Source: Agromyces hippuratus | GTDB taxonomy: Bacteria; Actinomycetota; Actinomycetes; Actinomycetales; Microbacteriaceae | Reading direction: 5' to 3' | Assembly (NCBI RefSeq): GCF_013410355.1 | Contig: NZ_JACCFI010000001.1 | Coordinates: forward strand, 3,348,001 to 3,412,000 | Length of the DNA: 64,000 nt | In this document: positions 23,472-32,018 of the stretch, one piece after another | How the letters are laid out: every line of letters begins with the position of its first letter | Position numbering within the stretch: position 1 is the first letter of the stretch | Notes under the pieces: model-generated | Databases searched by the model: none | What the model was told of the DNA's origin: nothing | What the model saw: the letters and a program-made list of their open reading frames with translations, nothing else | Position numbers and translations under genes: made by a program

Positions 23472-24458
23472 ATGACTGACTACTCCGCAGACTCGATCCT
23501 CGTGCTCCTCGACGTCACTCCGTCGGGTGCACTCGCGAAGAGCGCCGCCGGCCTCCTCGGCGCCGCAGCCGGGGTCGGCACCCCCGTCGCCCTGATCGTC
23601 GCCGCCGCGGGCGACGGCGAACAGGCCGCAGCGGATGCCGACGCGCTCGGCGCGACCCACGTGCTCGTCGCCGAGCATGCCGCTGCCGTTTCGGGCCTCA
23701 CCGTGCCGGGCGCCGACGCGCTCGCCGCGGCCGCCGAACTCGTGCGGCCCGACGCGATCCTCGTGTCGAACTCGATCGAGGGGCGCGAGATCGCCGCCCG
23801 CTTCGCGGCGCGCTCGCGCTCGGGACTCGCGGTCGACGCCGTCGGGGTCTCCCGCGATTCCGAGGGCATCGTCGCCCACCACTCCGTCTACGGCGGCGCC
23901 TACAACGTCGACTCCGCCGTCACCTGGGGTGCGCCCGTCATCACCGTGCGCGAGGGCTCGATCGACGCCCGCGCCGAGGCGCAGCCCGCCTCGATCGAGC
24001 GGCTCGAGGTCGCGGCATCCGGCCGGAGGGCGGCTGAGATCGGCGCGCTCGAAGAAGAGGTCGTCGCCTCGTCGCGCCCCGAGCTGCGCGGTGCGGCGAA
24101 GGTCGTCTCGGGCGGTCGCGGGCTCGGCTCGGAAGACCGGTTCGCGCTCGTCGAGCAGCTCGCCGACGTGCTCGGCGCCGCCGTCGGCGCGTCGCGTGCC
24201 GCGGTCGACGCCGGCTACATCCCGCAGTCGCACCAGGTCGGCCAGACCGGCGTCTCCGTGTCGCCGCAGCTCTACATCGCGCTCGGCATCTCGGGTGCGA
24301 TCCAGCACCGCGCGGGCATGCAGACCGCGAAGACGATCGTCGCGATCAACAAGGACGGCGACGCCCCGATCTTCGAGATCGCCGACTTCGGCATCGTGGG
24401 CGACCTGTTCACCGTCGTGCCGCAGCTGATCGCCGCGCTCGAGGCGCGGAAGGCGTAG
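23472..24458 (+). CDS. etfA: Electron transfer flavoprotein alpha subunit
   Basis: A 328-residue FAD-binding ETF subunit. The C-terminal domain (from about residue 190) holds the FAD site: VSGGRGLGSEDRF, the segment GYIPQSHQVGQTGVSVSPQLYIALGISGAIQH, and INKDGDAPIFEIADFGIVGDLF. Partner of EtfB in transferring electrons from the two acyl-CoA dehydrogenases encoded nearby to a membrane quinone reductase. ATG 23472 follows the etfB stop by 10 bp with AAGGGA upstream. The next gene, a cytochrome b, starts 6 bp after its stop, which is unusual for etf loci. Confidence 0.97.
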   Translation: MTDYSADSILVLLDVTPSGALAKSAAGLLGAAAGVGTPVALIVAAAGDGEQAAADADALGATHVLVAEHAAAVSGLTVPGADALAAAAELVRPDAILVSNSIEGREIAARFAARSRSGLAVDAVGVSRDSEGIVAHHSVYGGAYNVDSAVTWGAPVITVREGSIDARAEAQPASIERLEVAASGRRAAEIGALEEEVVASSRPELRGAAKVVSGGRGLGSEDRFALVEQLADVLGAAVGASRAAVDAGYIPQSHQVGQTGVSVSPQLYIALGISGAIQHRAGMQTAKTIVAINKDGDAPIFEIADFGIVGDLFTVVPQLIAALEARKA

Positions 24459-24464
24459 CGCGCG

Positions 24465-26033
24465 ATGGCGACGTACGGGCGAACGACGCGGCAGGGCCTG
24501 CCCCGCGTCGCCGGCGGTGACCCCTGGCCCCCCGTGTTCGAGATCGCAGGGACGGCTGCCGCTCCGGCGGCGGTCGTCGCGGCGAGCGCTCCAGCGGCAG
24601 CGGATGTCACGGCAGCCGTCGCACCGGTGGTCGCCGTCGCCCCTGCCGCTGTCGTGTCGACCGCGCGCACGGTGCGACGCGGGTTGCCCCGCGTGCCCGG
24701 CGGCGAGCCGTGGCCGCCCGCCTCGGCAGCGCCCGTCGTGGACACCGCGGCGCCCGTCGTGGCATCGGTGACTCCTGCAACGGATGTCGCGGCCGCCGTC
24801 GGTCGCGCCGATTCCGTTCCCGCTGCTGCGGCCGTTCCCGCGGCGGCGGCGGGGTCGGCCGGTGGCGGCGAAGCGCTCCGCCGCGGGCTGCCCCGTACGC
24901 CCGACGGCGAGCCCTGGCCGCCCGCCGGTTCGGCACCTGCGAGGCCCGAGCGCGTCGCCGCGGCATCCGTGGTCGAGGTCGAAGCGGCCCCCGAACCCAT
25001 CGCCGCACCTGTGGCGGCACCTGTCGCCGCTGCCGCGCCGGCGCCGCAGCGCGCTCCGATCCAGCCCCCGCGCCGCCCGGTCGCGGCCGCCGCGGCATCC
25101 GCTCGCCCTGCTGCCGAGCCGTGGCCGAAGCTGTACGGTCCGTACTCCCGAGCGGAGTGGGCGGCCGCGCTCGTCATCGGCGGCTTCGGGCTGCTGCTCG
25201 CCGCGACCGGCGTGGTCGTCGTGGTGAACTGGCTGCTCGGCCTGGCACCGATGCAGGACTTCATCGCGGCCTACCCGGGCGAGTACCACCTGCCCGAGTC
25301 CGCGCCCATCGGCATCCCGGCCTGGATCGGCTGGCAGCACTTCTTCAACGTGTTCCTGATCGTGCTCATCATGCGTTCGGGCCTGCAGGTGCGCACGCAG
25401 AAGCGGCCGACCGCGTTCTGGTCGCCGCGCTGGAACCCCCAGCGCAAGATCAGCCTCTCGCTGTGGTTCCACCAGTCGCTCGACATCCTCTGGCTCGTCA
25501 ACGGCGCGGTGTTCGTCGTGCTCCTCTTCATGACGGGGCAGTGGATGCGGATCGTGCCGACGAGCTGGGAGGTCTTCCCGAACGCGCTGTCGGCGCTGCT
25601 GCAGTACCTCTCGCTCGACTGGCCGACCGAGAACGGCTGGGTGAACTACAACAGCCTGCAGCAGATCGCCTACTTCCTCACCGTCTTCATCGCGGCGCCG
25701 CTCGCGGCGATCACGGGTGTGCGCATGTCGGGGCTCTGGCCGAAGAACGCGAAGACGCTGAACCGCATCTACCCGGTGGAGTGGGCGCGCGCCGTGCACT
25801 TCCCGGTGATGCTCTATTTCGTGCTGTTCATCATCGTGCACGTGGGGCTCGTGTTCGCGACCGGTGCGCTGCGCAACCTCAACCACATGTACGCCAGCCA
25901 AGACGTCGTGAACTGGACCGGGTTCTGGATCTTCGTCGCCTCGCTCGTCGTGATCGCGGCGGTCTGGGTCGCCGCGCGCCCGCTCGTGCTCGCGCCGATC
26001 GCCCGTCTGTTCGGCAAGGTCAGCGGGCGCTGA
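24465..26033 (+). CDS. Cytochrome b/b6-type membrane protein with N-terminal repeat tail
   Basis: A 522-residue two-part protein. The C-terminal ~300 residues form a four- to five-helix di-heme cytochrome b of the formate dehydrogenase gamma/b561 type. Likely heme ligands are the histidines in IGWQHFF, WFHQSLD, RAVHFPV and FIIVHVG. The N-terminal ~225 residues are Ala/Pro/Val-rich and carry three copies of (R)RGLPRVPGGEPWPP (residues 9-23, 71-85, 139-153) and a remnant AEPWPKLYGPYS just before the first helix. The repeats suggest a docking or envelope-interaction tail. Directly downstream of etfA and coupled to the TetR gene, it may carry electrons from ETF or a partner dehydrogenase to quinone; that is inference. 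The repeats are unlikely to be a start error, because they are in frame and have clear codon bias. Confidence 0.88.
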   Translation: MATYGRTTRQGLPRVAGGDPWPPVFEIAGTAAAPAAVVAASAPAAADVTAAVAPVVAVAPAAVVSTARTVRRGLPRVPGGEPWPPASAAPVVDTAAPVVASVTPATDVAAAVGRADSVPAAAAVPAAAAGSAGGGEALRRGLPRTPDGEPWPPAGSAPARPERVAAASVVEVEAAPEPIAAPVAAPVAAAAPAPQRAPIQPPRRPVAAAAASARPAAEPWPKLYGPYSRAEWAAALVIGGFGLLLAATGVVVVVNWLLGLAPMQDFIAAYPGEYHLPESAPIGIPAWIGWQHFFNVFLIVLIMRSGLQVRTQKRPTAFWSPRWNPQRKISLSLWFHQSLDILWLVNGAVFVVLLFMTGQWMRIVPTSWEVFPNALSALLQYLSLDWPTENGWVNYNSLQQIAYFLTVFIAAPLAAITGVRMSGLWPKNAKTLNRIYPVEWARAVHFPVMLYFVLFIIVHVGLVFATGALRNLNHMYASQDVVNWTGFWIFVASLVVIAAVWVAARPLVLAPIARLFGKVSGR

Positions 26034-26034
26034 C

Positions 26035-26625
26035 GTGGGCGACGGTTCCGAACGGCGCGACCAGATCATCGTCATCGCGAGGCGGCTCATCGCCGCCCGA
26101 GGGTACTCGGCGACGACGGTGCGCGACATCGCCGACGAGGCCGGCATCCTGTCGGGGAGCCTCTACCACCACTTCGCCTCGAAGGAGGCGGTGCTGCAGG
26201 AGATCCTGCACGGCTTCCAGCACGACACGCTCTCGGCGTTCGAGCGCATCGCCGCGAGCGGGGGCAGTGCGCGCGAGCGCCTCGACCAGTTGATCGAGCA
26301 CGCCTTCCTCACGATCGAGCAGCGGCCCGACGACGTGCGCATCTACCAGAACGAGACCGGGTTCCTCATGACCCAGCCGGGGTTCGAGTTCCTCGCCGAC
26401 GGCGCCGCGCGCATCGAGGAGCTGTGGCTCGACCAGATCATGGAGGGGCAGGAGACCGGGGTGTTCCGCGACACCATCGATCCCCGGCTCGCGTTCCGGT
26501 TCATCCGCGACACCGTATGGTCGACGGTGTTCTGGTTCCGCCCCGGCGGAAGCCACACGGCGGCGAGCATGAGCGAGAACTACCTCGACCTGCTGCACCA
26601 CGGCATGCTCACGGTCGAGGGCTGA
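26035..26625 (+). CDS. TetR-family regulator, KstR2-like
   Basis: A 196-residue repressor. The helix-turn-helix is typical (IARRLIAARGYSATTVRDIADEAGILSGSLYHHFASKEAVLQEIL, about residues 14-58), and the C-terminal domain resembles the KstR2/fatty-acid subgroup. The GTG start at 26035 follows the cytochrome stop by one base, so it is translationally coupled. A matching KstR2-type operator sits before etfB, the first gene of this operon, which predicts autoregulation with acyl-CoA or another CoA thioester as inducer. Other ligand classes cannot be excluded from sequence. Confidence 0.88.
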   Translation: MGDGSERRDQIIVIARRLIAARGYSATTVRDIADEAGILSGSLYHHFASKEAVLQEILHGFQHDTLSAFERIAASGGSARERLDQLIEHAFLTIEQRPDDVRIYQNETGFLMTQPGFEFLADGAARIEELWLDQIMEGQETGVFRDTIDPRLAFRFIRDTVWSTVFWFRPGGSHTAASMSENYLDLLHHGMLTVEG

Positions 26626-26667
26626 GGCGAGGCCCCAGCGGGCTGCCCCGGTGCTCGCGGGCTCGCC

Positions 26668-27807
26668 TCAGCGGCCGAGCAGCCGCCGGCCGACGATCAT
26701 GCGCATGATCTCGTTCGTGCCCTCGAGGATCTGGTGCACGCGCAGGTCGCGGACCACCCGCTCGATGCCGTACTCCGAGAGGTAGCCGTAGCCGCCGTGC
26801 AACTGCAGCGCGCTGTTGGCCGCCGTGAACGCGGCGTCGGTCGCGAACCGCTTCGCCATCGCGCACCGCGAGGTGGCGTCGGGGCTCTTGGCGTCGATGG
26901 ACTCTGCCGCATCGTGCACGAGCAGGCGGGCGGCATGGAGGTCGGTGGCCATGTCGGCGAGGGTGAAGACGACCGACTGGTGGTCGCCGAGCGGGTGCCC
27001 GAAGGTCTCGCGCTCCCGCACGTAGCGGAGCGTCTGGTCGAGCGCCCACTGCGCACCGCCGATGGAGCACGCGGCGATGTTGACCCGGCCGCCGTCGAGT
27101 CCCGACATCGCGATGGCGAAGCCGTCGCCTTCGGCGCCGAGGCGGTTGCCGACGGGCACCCGCACGTCTTCGAGCACGACCTGGCGCGTCGGCTGCGCAT
27201 TCCAGCCCATCTTCTTCTCGTCGGGGCCGAATGAGAGACCGGATGCCTCGGCGGGCACGACGATCGCGCTGATGCCGCGGGGCCCTTGCTCCCCGGTGCG
27301 CGCGAAGACGAGGTAGACCGCAGAGGAGCCGGCGCCCGAGATGAACTGCTTCACGCCGTTCAGCACGTACTCGTCGCCCTCGCGCCTGGCGGTCGTCGTG
27401 ATCGCCGCGGCATCCGACCCCGCCGACGGCTCGGTGAGGCAGTAGCTGGCGCGGTCCACGAGCGTCGTGAGCGCGGGCAGCCACTGCTCGCGCTGCGCGT
27501 CGTCGCCGTAGCGGTCGATCATCCACGCGACCATGTTGTGGATCGAGAGGTAGGCCGCGATCGTGGTGTCGCCCCGGGCGAGCTCCTCGAAGATCAGCGC
27601 GGCCGTGAACCGGCCGAGCTCCGAGCCGCCGACGTCCTCGCGCACGTAGATGCCGCCGAGACCGAGTCGGCCGGCGTGTTCGAGCGCCTCGATCGGGAAC
27701 TGCTTCGTCTGGTCGCGTTCGTTCGCGAACGGGGCGAGCTCGGCCGCCGTGAATTCGCGCACCGCATCGACGATCGCGATCTGGTCTTCGGTGAGTGCGT
27801 TCCCCAT
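26668..27807 (-). CDS. Acyl-CoA dehydrogenase (short/branched-chain type)
   Basis: A 379-residue standard ACAD. The signature YCLTEPSAGSDAAAITT lies near residue 126, the Trp-containing flavin region follows (YVLNGVKQFISGAG), and the catalytic base is E362 in HQILEGTNEIMRMIVGRRLLGR, the end-of-protein pattern seen in isobutyryl-CoA and short-chain dehydrogenases. It is convergent with the TetR gene, 42 bp apart. Electrons would go to EtfBA encoded 2-5 kb away. The precise chain length cannot be fixed; isobutyryl-CoA dehydrogenase in valine catabolism is one option. Confidence 0.92.
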   Translation of the reverse strand: MGNALTEDQIAIVDAVREFTAAELAPFANERDQTKQFPIEALEHAGRLGLGGIYVREDVGGSELGRFTAALIFEELARGDTTIAAYLSIHNMVAWMIDRYGDDAQREQWLPALTTLVDRASYCLTEPSAGSDAAAITTTARREGDEYVLNGVKQFISGAGSSAVYLVFARTGEQGPRGISAIVVPAEASGLSFGPDEKKMGWNAQPTRQVVLEDVRVPVGNRLGAEGDGFAIAMSGLDGGRVNIAACSIGGAQWALDQTLRYVRERETFGHPLGDHQSVVFTLADMATDLHAARLLVHDAAESIDAKSPDATSRCAMAKRFATDAAFTAANSALQLHGGYGYLSEYGIERVVRDLRVHQILEGTNEIMRMIVGRRLLGR

Positions 27808-27971
27808 GGCTCCCTCGGCCCTTCGTCGCTGCCGCCGAGGCCGAGCCTAGTCGGGCGCGCCGCGAATCGGACAGCCAGTCGGCTGGGTGTTGCATCCCAG
27901 TCGCCCGGGGTCGTTGAGCGGTGCTCGACGTACGATGGCAGGGTCGCACCCGATCATCCGGCGGGAGGCAA

Positions 27972-28475
27972 GTGGTCCAGGTTCGAGTCCTCGGAATCGC
28001 GCTCGATTCCCTGCAGCGCAATCTCGTGCTGTTGAAGCCCCTGCACGAGGAGACGGGGACCGGGCTCGTGCTGCCGGTCTGGATCGGCCCGCAGGAGGCG
28101 ACGTCGATCCTCATCGCCCTCGAGGGGCGGCGGCCGCCCCGGCCGCTGTCGCACGACCTCATCGCCACGTTGTTCGCCGCGGTCGGGGCCGAGCTCCAGC
28201 GTGTGGACCTGACCCGCATCGAGGAGGGCACCTTCTTCGCGGAGCTCTCGCTCACGACCCCGTCGGGGCCGCAGACCATCGATTCGCGTCCGTCCGACGC
28301 CATCGCGCTCGCGTTGCGGGCGGACGCCGCCATCTGGGTCGCCGAGGAGGTGCTCGAGGTCGCCGGCATCCCGGCGGAGATGGTCGACTTCGGCACCGAG
28401 GCCGGCGACGAGGCGAGGCTCGACGAGTTCAAGCGCTTCCTCGAGGACGTGGATCCGGAGGACTTCCAGGGCTGA
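27972..28475 (+). CDS. Bifunctional nuclease (BFN/DUF151) family protein
   Basis: A 167-residue protein of the DUF151/BFN family, whose plant member has both DNase and RNase activity and whose thermophile structures show a conserved acidic pocket. The family landmarks are LPVWIGPQEATSILIAL and SRPSDAIALALR. The C-terminal ~30 residues are acidic (LDEFKRFLEDVDPEDFQ), as in actinobacterial members. The start is GTG 27972 with GGGAGG a few bases before it; the more upstream in-frame ATG lacks a site. The gene usually lies near merR/ftsR genes in actinobacteria; here it stands alone between divergent and convergent units. Confidence 0.88.
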   Translation: MVQVRVLGIALDSLQRNLVLLKPLHEETGTGLVLPVWIGPQEATSILIALEGRRPPRPLSHDLIATLFAAVGAELQRVDLTRIEEGTFFAELSLTTPSGPQTIDSRPSDAIALALRADAAIWVAEEVLEVAGIPAEMVDFGTEAGDEARLDEFKRFLEDVDPEDFQG

Positions 28476-28498
28476 CCCCGCCCTCCGGCACGACGACC

Positions 28499-29206
28499 TC
28501 AGTCGCGACGGCCGCGGCCCTCGCCGATGGCCCAGATCGCGAGCTCGACCCGGTTGCGTGCACCGAGCTTCGTCATGAGGCTCGCGATGTGCGTCTTCAC
28601 GGTGCTGAGCGAGATGTGCAGCTCGCCGGCGACCTCGGTGTTGCCGAGACCGCGTGCGACCGCAGCGAGCACCTCGCGCTCGCGGGCGGTGAGCGGCTCG
28701 ACGGGTCGCGCAGACCCGGAGCCGGGCGGGCCGATGACGCCGGCCGACCCGGTCGACTTCGGACCGCTCGCAGGTTCCGCGCCCGCGAACGCCTCGAGCA
28801 GCCGCACCGTCACGTTCGGCGCGATGAGCGCGTCGCCGCGGGCGGCGGCGTGCACCGCCTCGGCGAGCATCGCCGGGCCGGCGTCCTTCAGGAGGAAACC
28901 TCGAGCGCCGGCGCGCAGGGCTGCGTAGACGTACTCGTCGAGGTCGAAGGTCGTGATCACGACGACCGGGATCGGCTCCGCGACATCCGGACCGGCGATC
29001 GCCCGGGTGGCCTCGAGGCCGTCGGTGCCCGGCATGCGGATGTCGAGGAGGCACACGTCGGGACGCAGCCGCCGCGCGAGGGCGATCGCCTCGGCGCCGT
29101 CGGCGGCCTCGGCGACCACCTCGATGTCGGGCTGCGTGTCGAGGAGCACGCGGAGCCCCGCCCGCACGAGCTCCTGGTCGTCGGCGATCAGCACGCGCAC
29201 GGTCAC
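28499..29206 (-). CDS. NarL/FixJ-type response regulator
   Basis: A 235-residue two-domain regulator. The receiver domain has the phosphoacceptor D55 in CLLDIRMPG, with acidic DD near residue 9 and the Thr and Lys switch residues in VITTFDLDEYVY and FLLKDAGP. A Gly/Ser/Pro-rich linker (about 145-168) leads to a LuxR helix-turn-helix (LTAREREVLAAVARGLGNTEVAGELHISLSTVKTHI). The GTG start overlaps the stop of the upstream histidine kinase by 4 nt (GTGA), so kinase and regulator are a cognate pair. The target genes are unknown; the DUF2306 gene of the same operon is a candidate. Confidence 0.95.
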   Translation of the reverse strand: MTVRVLIADDQELVRAGLRVLLDTQPDIEVVAEAADGAEAIALARRLRPDVCLLDIRMPGTDGLEATRAIAGPDVAEPIPVVVITTFDLDEYVYAALRAGARGFLLKDAGPAMLAEAVHAAARGDALIAPNVTVRLLEAFAGAEPASGPKSTGSAGVIGPPGSGSARPVEPLTAREREVLAAVARGLGNTEVAGELHISLSTVKTHIASLMTKLGARNRVELAIWAIGEGRGRRD

Positions 29207-30357
29207 GTCGCCCACCCGCTGCGGGGGAGTGCCGCGGTCACGGTCCAGCCGCCCTCGGGTGCGGCGCCTGCAGCGCACGTGCCGCCGAGCAGCGTCGCGC
29301 GCTCGACCATGCCGACGATGCCGAACCCGGGCGAAGCGGATGCCGCGGCGACCCCGTCGTCGTGAACGTCGAGCCGGATGCCGGCGTCGTCGACCTGCAC
29401 GAGCACCTCGACCCGAGTCGCCCCGCGAGCATGACGCCGCGCGTTCGTCACCGACTCCTGCGCCATGCGGTAGACGGCGGCGCCGATCGTCGGCGGCACG
29501 GACTCGGCGTCGCCGGTGACCCGCACCTCGACGCGGGGAGATGCCGACGCGGAGTCGGTGGAGTCGGCCGAGTCGGCCGACGCGAGTCCGCGGAGATCGC
29601 CGAGTCCCGGCCCCGGCGCGAGCTCGGCGGCATCCGCTCGGCGCAGCACCCGCACGATCGATCGCATCTCGGCGAGCGTGCGCGAGGCCTCGCCCTCGAT
29701 GGTGCGCAGCGCTGCGATCGCGGCACCGGGGTCGGTCGCCGCCAGCACCGTGCCGGCCTGCGCCTGGATCGCGATCGCCGAGACGTGGTGCGCCACCGTG
29801 TCGTGCAGGTCGCGAGCGAGCTGCTCGCGCTCGTCGAGCTTCACCCGGTCGAGTTGGCGGGCGCGCGATCCCGCCCGCCAACGGAACGCCGCACCGAGCG
29901 AGATGGTGGCGACGAGCACGGCCGTGCCGCCGACGAGATCGGTGAGCGTCGTCGGTCCGAACGCGAGGGAGAGCGTCGTCGAGCCGACGAGCAGTGCCGC
30001 GCCGACGATGCGCGCCCGACCGTCGCCCCACCGGAACACGGCGTAGACCAGCACGAGCATGTAGGCGGTCGCGGCGAGCTGCGGGTCGCCGCCCGTCGCC
30101 ACCGAGACCACCGCGCCGGTGCCGAACGCGATGACGAGCATGAGGAGCGGCCGGGTGCGCCGCCAGAGCAGGGTCGGCACGAGCGCGATGAGCACGACGG
30201 CCCAGAGCCAGCGCCACGGCACGTCGGTGCGCAGCGCCGCCTCGAGCAGCACGAGCGGCGGGATCGCCGCGACGAGCACCCAGTCGCGCCAGACGCGGCC
30301 GGGCGGCGACGGCGACGCGGCCGGCGCATCCCACAGCACGCGGGCGGGGCTCGTCAT
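29203..30357 (-). CDS. Histidine kinase (HisKA_3 type), partner of the adjacent response regulator
   Basis: A 384-residue sensor kinase. About five hydrophobic segments in the first ~160 residues form a membrane sensor without an extended external loop. The dimerisation and phosphorylation site EREQLARDLHDTVAHHV places the phosphoacceptor at H185. The HATPase domain (NARRHARGATRVEVLV, then DDGVAAASASPGFGIVGMVERATLLGG) is complete. It is like DesK/LiaS-type kinases that sense the membrane state. ATG 30357 is preceded by TACGAT and 7 nt, suggesting a second, leaderless promoter within the end of the DUF2306 gene. Confidence 0.94.
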   Translation of the reverse strand: MTSPARVLWDAPAASPSPPGRVWRDWVLVAAIPPLVLLEAALRTDVPWRWLWAVVLIALVPTLLWRRTRPLLMLVIAFGTGAVVSVATGGDPQLAATAYMLVLVYAVFRWGDGRARIVGAALLVGSTTLSLAFGPTTLTDLVGGTAVLVATISLGAAFRWRAGSRARQLDRVKLDEREQLARDLHDTVAHHVSAIAIQAQAGTVLAATDPGAAIAALRTIEGEASRTLAEMRSIVRVLRRADAAELAPGPGLGDLRGLASADSADSTDSASASPRVEVRVTGDAESVPPTIGAAVYRMAQESVTNARRHARGATRVEVLVQVDDAGIRLDVHDDGVAAASASPGFGIVGMVERATLLGGTCAAGAAPEGGWTVTAALPRSGWAT

Positions 30358-30362
30358 GCCCC

Positions 30363-31073
30363 TCATCGTAGGGCTGCGGCGGCACGTGCGGATCGGCCGG
30401 AAGGACGGAACATGCCGCGGGCGTCGCGCCGCCGGATGACGACCTCGGCGACGGCGAGGTTGATCAGCCAGCCGGCGGCCATGAGCGCGGCGCGCTGGTT
30501 CACGTCGGGCACGCCGAAGAGCAGGAACCACGGGAGCATCGTGAACACCTGGGTGCCCGCAGCGAGACCGATCGCGTAGCCCCGGGTCATCCAGGCGCTG
30601 TGGGTGCGGAGGTCGCCGCGCCGGACCGCGACGAACGCGACGACGATGCTCGCCGCCATCGCCGAGCCGAACACGAGGCGGATGACGGCGAGCGCCTGCC
30701 CGTCGGAGGCGGGGAGGTCGGAGAAGACCGTCAGCCAGAGGCCCGACAGGGCGGCGAGGAGGCCCGCCGGTGCCGCGATGCGCCCAGAGATGCGGTGCCA
30801 GCGGTGCCGACGCAGCGACGGCGCGAACTGCAGGGCCCCGAGCAGCGCGAAGACGGTCGCGCCGACGATATGCACGATGACCGGCGCCGGGAAGACGACG
30901 AACCGTGCGTTGTCGGCCGTCACGACCGGGTCGCTCGCGAGTTCGGAGAGCCGCATGCTGCCGGCGACGACCGGCACCAGGCTGAGGAGGATGAGGCCGA
31001 CGGGTGCGAGCCACTCCCGGCGGCTCGGTGCGGTCGTGCGCGACACGGTCTGGCGAGCGGATGCTTCGGTCAT
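30363..31073 (-). CDS. DUF2306-type membrane protein
   Basis: A 236-residue protein with seven or so hydrophobic segments. The pattern PAPVIVHIVGATVFALLGALQF...HRWHRISGRIAAPAGL with conserved histidines fits DUF2306, a group of probable heme- or ligand-binding membrane proteins; the later segments contain RRGDLRTHSAWMTRGYAIGLAAGTQVFT. The role is not established. The stop lies 5 bp before the histidine kinase start, so it may be co-transcribed with the two-component pair and could be an accessory sensor. ATG 31073 has no strong ribosome-binding site. Confidence 0.8.
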   Translation of the reverse strand: MTEASARQTVSRTTAPSRREWLAPVGLILLSLVPVVAGSMRLSELASDPVVTADNARFVVFPAPVIVHIVGATVFALLGALQFAPSLRRHRWHRISGRIAAPAGLLAALSGLWLTVFSDLPASDGQALAVIRLVFGSAMAASIVVAFVAVRRGDLRTHSAWMTRGYAIGLAAGTQVFTMLPWFLLFGVPDVNQRAALMAAGWLINLAVAEVVIRRRDARGMFRPSGRSARAAAALR

Positions 31074-31195
31074 GCCCCGATGCTCGCGGGAACGGGCGCG
31101 TGCGACATCGGGCGATCGGCTCGACCTGCCTCGTCCCTTCGGCCGATGCGGCGCGCCCCGCGACATCCGCTCGGAGCACGGGAGAGAACGAGAGG

Positions 31196-32008
31196 ATGGC
31201 TGACATGGATGCCTCGCTCCCATCTCTTCCCGCCCTCACCGAGATGCCCGCGCCGCAGTACGTGATGTCGGGCGACGGCATCCGCATCGCCACCTACTCA
31301 TGGGGAGACGAGGACGCCCCGACGGTGCTCTGCGTGCACGGCTTCGCCTCGAGCTGCCGCGACAACTGGGTCAGCACGGGGTGGGTACGCGACCTCACGC
31401 GCGCCGGATACCGGGTGCTCGGCATCGACCAGCGCGGCCACGGTGCGAGCGACAAGCCGCACGAGGCATCCGCCTACGGCATGGACGCCTTCGTCGACGA
31501 CATCACGACCGTGCTCGACACCTACCTGCTCGACGTCGTCTTCTACGCCGGCTACTCGCTCGGCGCACGCGTCGGCTGGCAGGTCGCCGTGCAGGTGCCC
31601 GACCACGTCGAGCGCGCAGTGCTCGGCGGCATCCCCGATGGGCGGCCGCTCGCGCGGCTGCAGATCGAGCAGGCGCGCGCCTTCGCCGAGCACGGCACCC
31701 CGGTCGAGGACCAGGTCACCCGCAACTACGTGACCCTCGCCGAGCGGGTCGCGGGCAACGACCTGCGTGCGCTCGTCGCGCTCGCCGAGGGCATGCGGCT
31801 CGGCGACGCCGACCCCGACGTCGCGCACCCGCCGCTGCAGCCGATCCTGTTCGCGACCGGCAGCGAAGACGCGATCCTCGCGCAGTCCAAGCTGCTCGCG
31901 CGCGCGACGCCGAACGGCACCTTCGTCGAGCTGCCGGCGCGACACCACTTCAACGCGCCCGGCTCGCGGGTGTTCCGCGAGGCAGCGGTGGAGTTCTTCG
32001 GCGCCTGA
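31196..32008 (+). CDS. Alpha/beta-hydrolase
   Basis: A 270-residue hydrolase. The nucleophile elbow is GYSLG (S121), the oxyanion HGFASS occurs near residue 44, the acid is probably D in ATGSEDAIL, and the catalytic His is in PARHHFNAPG near the C-terminus. It contains no lid insertion larger than usual. The substrate is unknown; esterase, epoxide-hydrolase-like and haloperoxidase-like activities are all possible. ATG 31196 follows GGGAGAG; ATG 31205 is possible. It is divergent from the DUF2306 gene. Confidence 0.9.
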   Translation: MADMDASLPSLPALTEMPAPQYVMSGDGIRIATYSWGDEDAPTVLCVHGFASSCRDNWVSTGWVRDLTRAGYRVLGIDQRGHGASDKPHEASAYGMDAFVDDITTVLDTYLLDVVFYAGYSLGARVGWQVAVQVPDHVERAVLGGIPDGRPLARLQIEQARAFAEHGTPVEDQVTRNYVTLAERVAGNDLRALVALAEGMRLGDADPDVAHPPLQPILFATGSEDAILAQSKLLARATPNGTFVELPARHHFNAPGSRVFREAAVEFFGA

Positions 32009-32018
32009 TCGCGCGCGG

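Noticed and set aside
24465..25130. Frameshift or wrong start as the cause of the cytochrome b N-terminal tail
   Set aside because: Three in-frame motif repeats and consistent codon bias show that the tail is genuine.
23301..26147. A 948-codon open frame on the minus strand opposite etfB, etfA and the cytochrome b gene
   Set aside because: It is a high-GC shadow of the plus-strand genes. It has no recognisable domain, an Arg/Asp/His-biased composition, and it spans several gene boundaries.
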